A stretch of DNA of 64,000 nucleotides from Shinisaurus crocodilurus. Taxonomy: Eukaryota > Chordata > Lepidosauria > Squamata > Shinisauridae. Location of the stretch: NCBI GenBank assembly GCA_021292165.1, contig CM037877.1:32314197-32378196 (forward strand), read 5' to 3'. The position numbers and the translations under genes were made by a program. The notes beneath the pieces were generated by a model. That model had not been told where the DNA came from. It saw only the letters and a program-made list of their open reading frames with translations, and made no database searches. This document shows positions 58,013-64,000 of this stretch, piece by piece. Within the stretch, counting starts at the first letter, position 1. Each line of letters begins with the position of its first letter.

Positions 58013-59526
58013 GATATATACATATACACATATGCAAAAGTGAAGTCTCCAATATATATGCATTGGAATGAGACAAGTAACCCCACAGGAAACAGCAGGA
58101 GCCCCCATATTTTGTTGCAGGTCTCACTTGCATATATTTGGCGAGCTCCGTTCTCTGAGAGCCACATCTTATGTAGCCAACACAGCACCATCCATGAACA
58201 AGTGTCCTAGATTTATAGGAAATAGCTGACGTTGCTGTTGCTGGGAAGGCTGCTGAGAAATTGCTAACCCACCTCTCTTAAAGCAACATGGGTCTTATTA
58301 TGGACATGCAGATGCCAAATGTTAATGATAAATGACTGAGAATTTTAAAATGTAAGTACCGGTAAGTAAAAAGAAGTAATTGTATTAAAGGGAAGACACA
58401 GGCAGATTCACAGAGCGACCTCGGAGATGGGCTTTTGGGGGCAGGAAGGGGAGGAGACGGGCACCTTGCACTCCTTCGCACCCGCTCCAAGGCCGAGCAC
58501 TTGGACAGCCAAAACCGGCTTGACGGGTACACTTGTCATAACTCCCTCTATTTCCAGTGTTCAGACTGTGAGTGACAATGGCTTATGTAGCCAAAATGGT
58601 ACCACCCATGTGCAAGAGAGAGGTATTAGCAGACTTGTGAGAACCCTGAGCTTTGCAGAAACATAAAATAAAAAAATATTTAGAAGGGAAAGGGGAGCAA
58701 CACCCTCACTGCAAACAGCCCAGTGAGGACTGGGCACAGAATGCTGACTGGCTTTTTAGGTGGGAGGATTGAAAATGGGAGAGGGAGAAAGGAATGGAAT
58801 GGCTGGAACCCTGAACAGAAACTTTCCACAATGCAACGTTTTCTTGCAGGGATCAAACAGGAATTAATTTCAGTGGGGCTTATGCAGAAAAATGTCTCAG
58901 TGGACTGTGCTCCTAGTCTGTGCCCTGGAGATTTCTCTTGAGATCTGTACAGAAAACAGATCCACATTCTTTATTTTAAGTCCCTGTCCAAGATGACACA
59001 AATGAAGTATGCATGAATAAATCTACTGCTAAAAGAGGTCACTGCTCTTTCCCCTAGTTGAATGGAAGGATGCAGGCACTGCTGAAATGCTACCAGATCA
59101 GTAGCTAGATGTGTTCACAGCCATCAAGATGTGTTCACAAACCACCAAATAAGGTTGCTTTTTAAAGGAGCAGACCAAGGCATTTTGCATTCAACTGGTT
59201 GCACTGTTCACTTATTTTATTTAACAGATCTTGGAAAAACACTGTTCAAATAGAAATCAAGATCAATTGAATAGCTAAAACATGACATATTTGAAAAACT
59301 TTGATAAGCTTAATCCTGCTCTGCCCACTAGTCAGTTTACAGATCTTTCTTCTGAAAGGTTCACATTCTTGCTGCCTAATATGGTAGCGTTAATATGGGA
59401 ACGTTAAATTGGTGCTCTCTGATCATAGACGCTGGGAAAGGGTGCAGAGATGGAGTTGGTTCTCCTCTGTGAATTGATGACCCAAAATAATAAGGGTGCT
59501 TCCCCGTGAGCACTTTTGCTAGCAAA
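58006..59526. other. Intergenic sequence, nothing recognised
   Basis: It contains no recognised repeat or gene. Confidence 0.4.
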
Positions 59527-59781
59527 TACAGTCATGCCTTGGATTGAGAGCATAATTCGTTCCGGAAACTTGCTTGTAATCCAAAACACTCTTATATCAA
59601 AACAAAATCCCCCCAAAAAAATTTGTACAGAGATTTTTAATTTAAGCCGTACTACAATACTTGTATTGCAAGACGACGCTTGTATATCAAGTAAAAAAAA
59701 AATTAAATAAATATTTTAAAAATTGCTTGTCTTGCAAAATGCTCTCAAACCAAGTTACTTGTAATCCAAGGTATTACTGTA
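59527..59781. mobile_element. mariner-like MITE with TA flanks
   Basis: The termini acagtcatgccttggatt and aatccaaggtattactgt are inverted with two differences. They are bounded by TA at 59527-59528 and 59780-59781, as expected for Tc1/mariner insertion. The interior is A/T-rich with no ORF. Confidence 0.8.
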
Positions 59782-60360
59782 GTTTGTGGCTATGAGCGAC
59801 AGATGCATTAAATCACCTGATTGCTAGGGCTGAGCTCAAAAAGGGACTTTATGAGGGGCAAAATTTTACAACTTCCCCATAGCCACTCACTTTCTTCATT
59901 GCCTTCTACCACTTGTTTGTGTTCCTGGGGGCACCAGTGATTGCCCTCCCCACTGCTTCTTCACATCTTTTAAAAACATTGCCCTCACCTCACTCTGATT
60001 TGGCTTCTTCAGATGTTATCACATAGCCGAATTTCATCATGAAGCCAAATCAGAGTGAGGACAATGCTGCTGCGTATCTTCCCCTGGCTTTTTGTTGGTT
60101 AACAAACAGACAGACAGACAGACACAGATTTAAAAATGGTACTCAGCAGCAGCAAGGACAGGGCCGGAGTAAGAGCATTATGGGCCTGGTGCTGAGGATT
60201 TTGGTGAGCCTTTTTATGGAAATAAATAAAATGAAGACGCAATTTTATATTAAAACAAATTAAATATTTTAATTACCATTAAAGTGCCAAAACAGAAACA
60301 TATTGAAAATATTTCTTTTTTTGTAAACAATAAGCTTGTTAACTCAATAAAACCGTTATA

Positions 60361-60407
60361 AAAACGCTCTCAAACCAAGTTACTTGCAATCCAAGGCATT
60401 ACTGTAT
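60361..60407. mobile_element. mariner-like MITE end fragment inside hAT copy 3
   Basis: Cgctctcaaaccaagttact, tgcaatccaaggcattactgta matches the right end of 59527-59781. Confidence 0.75.
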
Positions 60408-60424
60408 TATCAATAACATTTCAA

Positions 60425-60545
60425 AGGGCGCAATCCTATAAGCATGTTCAGAGAGAGAGAGAAAGCCCTGCAATTCCCAGCGTGCCTGGGGCATGCTGGG
60501 AGTTGTAGGACTTTTTCTGTCTGGACATGCTATAGGATTGGGCCC
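60425..60545. repeat. Foldback repeat inside hAT copy 3
   Basis: Gcgcaatcctataagcatg pairs with catgctataggattgggc, with the ctgggagttgtagga palindrome words in the middle. Confidence 0.7.
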
Positions 60546-60589
60546 TGAAAGGGGAAGCAAAAAAGGTAATTTACTGCCTCTCAGACTCG

Positions 60590-61110
60590 CAAGCCTAAAA
60601 TACTCGACACAATGCTCGATCCACGCTCTCGCCGGACTGAGGAGGTGGCCCCTTTCAACTTCAGCTTTCCGGCCTTGACTCACTCCCCCTCCCCAGAAAG
60701 CTGATTCACACCGCACGTCTAGCACGATCCTGGCCTTTCACGCGGCTTCCACTAACACCCCCGCCGCCCCCGCTTCTCTCGATCTCCCCCGCTCCCTCCA
60801 TCCACGAAGCCCTCCGTATAAGAAGCCCGGGCAGCTGCCGCAGAGCGCAGCAGACCGGGGAGGAGAAATGAAAGCAGGTTGTGGGGATGCCGACGCGCGG
60901 GCAGCCCGTATCCTCCGCGCGCAGAGCTTCCACGGGCGATTAACAGCGCGCACACGGCACTCCAGCCGCCTTATGCATGGCTACTCGGGAGTAAGTCTCC
61001 TATTTTACTCCCAGGAAAAGCGGGCCTCGGATCGGCTTTCCCTTTTCCCGTCTTTGCCTCACCTCCCGCGTTACTCCGACTTTAAAAAGAGTAGACCCAT
61101 TGAAATGAAC
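60590..61110 (+). promoter_or_regulatory. GC-rich, promoter-like block inside hAT copy 3
   Basis: A GC- and CpG-rich stretch contains a TATA-like GTATAAGAAG at about 60818, preceded by C-rich sequence. About 30 bp later comes a purine/GC-rich leader (cgcagagcgcagcagaccgg) and an ATG in ggagaaatgaaag (about 60868). The arrangement looks like a TATA-type vertebrate promoter and first exon. The 93-residue frame after this ATG has no recognisable domain. Function is inferred from layout only. Confidence 0.45.
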
Positions 61111-61155
61111 GGGGCGGGGGCTGAATATTGTGGGCCTGTTTTGTGCTAGGGGCCT

Positions 61156-61169
61156 GGAGCTGCAGCTCC
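61156..61169. promoter_or_regulatory. Subterminal 14-bp palindrome of hAT copy 3
   Basis: GGAGCTGCAGCTCC, 27 bp from the element end, identical to copy 1. Confidence 0.6.
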
Positions 61170-61204
61170 AATAGCCCCTATCTTAATCCGGCCCTGAGCA
61201 AGGA

Positions 61205-62115
61205 GCATGATCGTCACAACACTTCTCCACATTTGTAGCCCTTCCAAAACAAAACTGCTTAAAGGGGGGGGGTTGTTAGTAGCTTGCAAACAGGATGATG
61301 AAGAGGGGAATTTCAAATCAGCCCTACCTCATGTTCACAAGCTACACATAGAAGCTGCCAATTCCCAAATTGAACATTGTTAATCTGAATGGATTAGGAC
61401 AGAGTTCCCCAACAGTTTTGGGTCAGTGGGCATGTTTGGAATTTTGAGAGAGTGTCAAGGGCGCCCTCCCAAAAATGACTGCCGGGGGGGGGCTTGCCCA
61501 TTCAGAAAACAGCTACCATGGTGGGCATGGCCAGTCACAAAACACTCATTTTGTGCAAACAGGTGAGACGAACAGAAAAGAACCTAAGTACAAGGCAGAG
61601 GTGGGCTCTGAGCTCCAAAATACAAAACCACTCTTTTGAATCCAAACAAAGGTGGCAACTGGAGGGCGGCACTGCACATTCTAGCCTACCAGCCTACCAG
61701 TTAAAAAATAAAATAAAATATTAAGAAATTGTTATCTATTATAAAAGGAATATTAGGAAGATTTAGAATGCTTGATGCGTGCTAATTTTTCATATGTTTT
61801 ATTTTGCATTTGCAATTTTTTGGTAAGGTGTGTGATGTCTGTATGCTTGTATATTTATAATTTTTTAAAAAAATTAAAAGAAGAAATAAAATAAAACCAG
61901 GAGGAGCAGGGAGACTGAAGGTGCCAAGAGAGATGTCTGTCGGCACATTGGAGACACCCAGGGCTACGTGAATTGATATGGGTAGCAAGACAACCATTGA
62001 ACCAACTAATGACAAGTACCTGTACTCTTGAGTATTAAGTTTTCAAGTTTTGAAAGTGCTTCCCTAAGGACTCTGCACATTCAGTCTTCAACCAGGAATT
62101 GAGGGTCCTGATTTT
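61205..62115. other. Intergenic sequence with a possible MITE
   Basis: About 61402-61710 (gagttccccaacagttttgg, gtcagtgggcatgtttgg) has the layout of a non-autonomous DNA repeat, but no matching termini were found. Confidence 0.35.
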
Positions 62116-62466
62116 ACCATGCTACCTACCACAAATGACCTTTTGGAAGCTTTTGGCATAACTCCTTATGGAGCTGCTTCCCCAGAGATTTCCATCTCTT
62201 TTCCCTGGCAGCTTTTAGGCAGCTGGTTAAGATGCTGTTCCAATGTGCTCTTGGCATGGCATGCCATTGTATCTGATATTAATCTGGCAGGAATTCAAAG
62301 TCTGCCTGCTATTATATATCTTGTTGCTATTTTGATGTACTGCAATGTTTTCAGTTCATTTATTTATATATTTTGCATCTCGTTTTCTGTTGTTAGCTGT
62401 CTTGAGAATTTGTGTAAAGATGAAAAGGCAGGATACAGATGCTGTAATAAATGTATGAATGTATGG
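62116..62466 (+). mobile_element. LINE 3' end (L2/CR1 group), decayed
   Basis: A 122-codon open frame has no clear motif, but the end (tgttagctgtcttgagaatt, gaaaaggcaggatacagatg, ctgtaataaatgtatgaatg) is the usual 'ggcgggatacaaataaa' type of LINE tail. Confidence 0.5.
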
Positions 62467-63615
62467 CTGCACATTCATCTAGCCTGACAAAATGGAAGTC
62501 CCTATCAGCTGGAATGAAGCTTTCCTAACTTGGCCTTGTGTCCCTTAAGACAGTCATAGAACTGAGTGGCTGGTTTTCTGATGATAAATGTAGAGCTTTT
62601 TGCTGAGCCGGTTAAAACATAATGCAAGGAACAATCTGTAGCCTATCAAATTAATATTAAAAGGATAATTCCCCATTCACACACTGATTACCGGGGGTGG
62701 GGGGAGAATGAACAGATTTAATTATGAAAGAGTCCTAAGGGGTGTTTTTTTTCCACCTCAATGTATCTGGAATAAATTAAAAATAGGAATCTGAAGCAGA
62801 GTTTAAAAAAGAGAGTTAAATGATCAAAAATATATCTATCATCCATAATGGACATACACTATTAAATTATGCTGACTGTGGTTGTAGTCCAACATTTAAA
62901 AAAAAAAAACCCCAAAAAACAAGCAACATTTCCACTCAGGGTTTGTTTTAATTGTCTTTCACTTTTTTTTATTGAAAAGAAAAATAATCTGGGAGACTGG
63001 GACTATTTTAAACTCCTCAAGCAGCTGATAAGTCAATTTATATAGTGTGTTTCATGGAGAAACCCAGACATGTTGCTTGGCAAAGCATAATGATCATACT
63101 GAATTAGAGAGGGGAGAAGGCAGTGATAAGAATGCACATGGTACACCACAGATGACCATGTCACATTCTCTGTTTCAATCGTAAACCTCTTCTTTGATGT
63201 AACACTGTGAGTACTCAACACTTCTTAGGTTCCTGTCTGAGGTACGTGGCTCACATTTCCTTTAGCCTCGATAGAAATTTTAGCCTGTATGAAAACTGAA
63301 TTTTAAAAAAATTACATGAGGATAGCATCAGATTTTATTAAACTAGCCTGTAACATGAACACAAAACCTGCATTGGCAAGAAGGCACATTGAATATCTCT
63401 TTCATGTTTCATCCTACATTATCAAAATTCACACATCGAACAAACAGCACATGAGCAGCTCAGAGGTACTTTTTAGTGTGTTGTGAGAAAATGGACCTAG
63501 AATTTCATTTTAAAGCATTCCTGTTCTCCCACTTATATTGTCTGCTGTGTCAGATATTAAGAAGAACCCATCTTTCCTCTAAGGAGATCAGGTCAGCACA
63601 CATAGGTTCTTTCCC
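62467..63615. other. Intergenic sequence, nothing recognised
   Basis: A-runs and T-runs near 62900 and 62970 only. Confidence 0.4.
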
Positions 63616-63617
63616 CC

Positions 63618-63778
63618 CACCTTCCCATTTTATATCACAACAACCCTGCAAAGTTGGTTAAGTTGTGAGAGTGTGAGCGGCCTCAAGGCTACCCAGAGAA
63701 TTTCACGGCTGAGTGGGGATTTGAACCTGGGTTTCTTCAGTTTTAGTTCAACACACTAACCGCTATACCACAGCCTTT
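63618..63778 (-). mobile_element. tRNA-derived SINE, Sauria-related subfamily, antisense, 3' truncated
   Basis: The minus strand has gctgtggtatagcggttagtg (box A-like), box B GGTTCAAATCC (about 63728-63718) and the core words. It is the same subfamily as 57248-57506. Confidence 0.75.
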
Positions 63779-63860
63779 GTGTGGAGAAATAGAAGAGAGG
63801 TTGGATTGTGTGTGATTGGTCCCATAGCAAGGCGAAGGGCCTAAGAACTAGTATATAGAG

Positions 63861-64000
63861 CAGGGTTGGGCAACATGCAGCCCACAGGCTGCATGCGGCC
63901 CCTGGAGGCCTTTCCTGCAGCCCTCCACACCTTCCTCCTGCTGCCAAAAAACCACCAAAGACCCCCCCCCTTCACCTGTGGCACCTGCTAAGCAAGTAGC
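63861..64000 (+). mobile_element. hAT-type repeat running off the window end
   Basis: It begins CAGGGTTGGGCAACATGCAG, with the 'gcatgcggcccctggagg' interior typical of non-autonomous hAT repeats. The right end and target duplication lie beyond 64000. Confidence 0.55.

Larger units (their letters stand above)
60159..61196 (-). mobile_element. hAT-type element with promoter-like cargo, family copy 3 (1038 bp, inverted)
   Basis: The termini CAGGGCCGGAGTAA and TTAATCCGGCCCTG differ by one base. They are flanked by an exact 8-bp duplication AGCAAGGA (60151-60158 and 61197-61204). Both ends match copies 1 and 2. The interior holds a mariner-like fragment (60361-60407), a foldback (60425-60545) and a GC-rich block (60590-61110) with a TATA-like box. 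No transposase was found. Confidence 0.92.

Noticed and set aside
57816..58210. Thr/His and Val/Cys repeat frames
   Set aside because: Direct translation of a (GT)n microsatellite. The frames at 38166-38492 have the same cause.
42889..64000. ADAMTS6 exons, expected downstream of CWC27 by mammalian synteny
   Set aside because: No cysteine-rich thrombospondin-type or other ADAMTS motif was recognised on the minus strand. The mammalian gap is also large, so absence is not surprising.
1..64000. CRISPR array, integron or prokaryotic operon
   Set aside because: No regularly spaced direct repeats with unique spacers were seen, and gene structure is intron-exon with SINEs and LINEs. Tandem runs present are simple microsatellites.

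Overview
The window is nuclear DNA of an amniote, most likely a squamate reptile (lizard or snake). The evidence is the repeat content: tRNA-derived SINEs of the Sauria type in both orientations, 5S rRNA-derived SINEs, CR1 and L2-like LINE pieces, and many small hAT-type and foldback transposons. No bacterial, viral or organellar gene was seen.

The only host gene recognised is CWC27 (spliceosome-associated cyclophilin-like protein), on the + strand. Its last three coding exons are at 7386-7495, 9271-9374 and 42476-42638. They join in frame (phase 1 in, then phase 0, then phase 2) and encode about the last 124 residues; the stop is at 42636-42638 and an AATAAA lies at 42860-42865. The N-terminal cyclophilin domain lies upstream of the window. 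The last intron is about 33.1 kb. After about 42.9 kb the sequence reads as intergenic.

Layout: 1-2.0 kb is a decayed LINE ORF2 (YADD reverse transcriptase, C-terminal C2H2-like finger). 2-7.4 kb is upstream intron with a SINE and a 601-bp GAGTC-rich hAT-type element. 7.4-9.4 kb holds two CWC27 exons. 9.4-42.5 kb is the large intron, packed with repeats: the inverted partner of the GAGTC element nested in another hAT-type element, foldback elements, a 5S-CR1 SINE, an L2-like LINE, and a 3.1-kb hAT-type element carrying CpG-rich DNA. 42.5-42.9 kb is the last exon and 3' UTR. 42.9-64 kb is intergenic, with two more copies of the CpG-cargo family, hairpins, CR1, SINEs and a TA-flanked mariner-like MITE.

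The most notable content is mobile. Three elements share the terminus CAGGGCCGGAtTAA (copy 3 has one change), have exact 8-bp target duplications, and carry different interiors; two of these are CpG-rich, and one contains a TATA-like promoter arrangement. All three keep a 14-bp palindrome exactly 27 bp from one end, even though its centre has changed symmetrically. Separately, two inverted GAGTC elements and two inverted SINEs bracket the first two CWC27 exons, a geometry that favours back-splicing.
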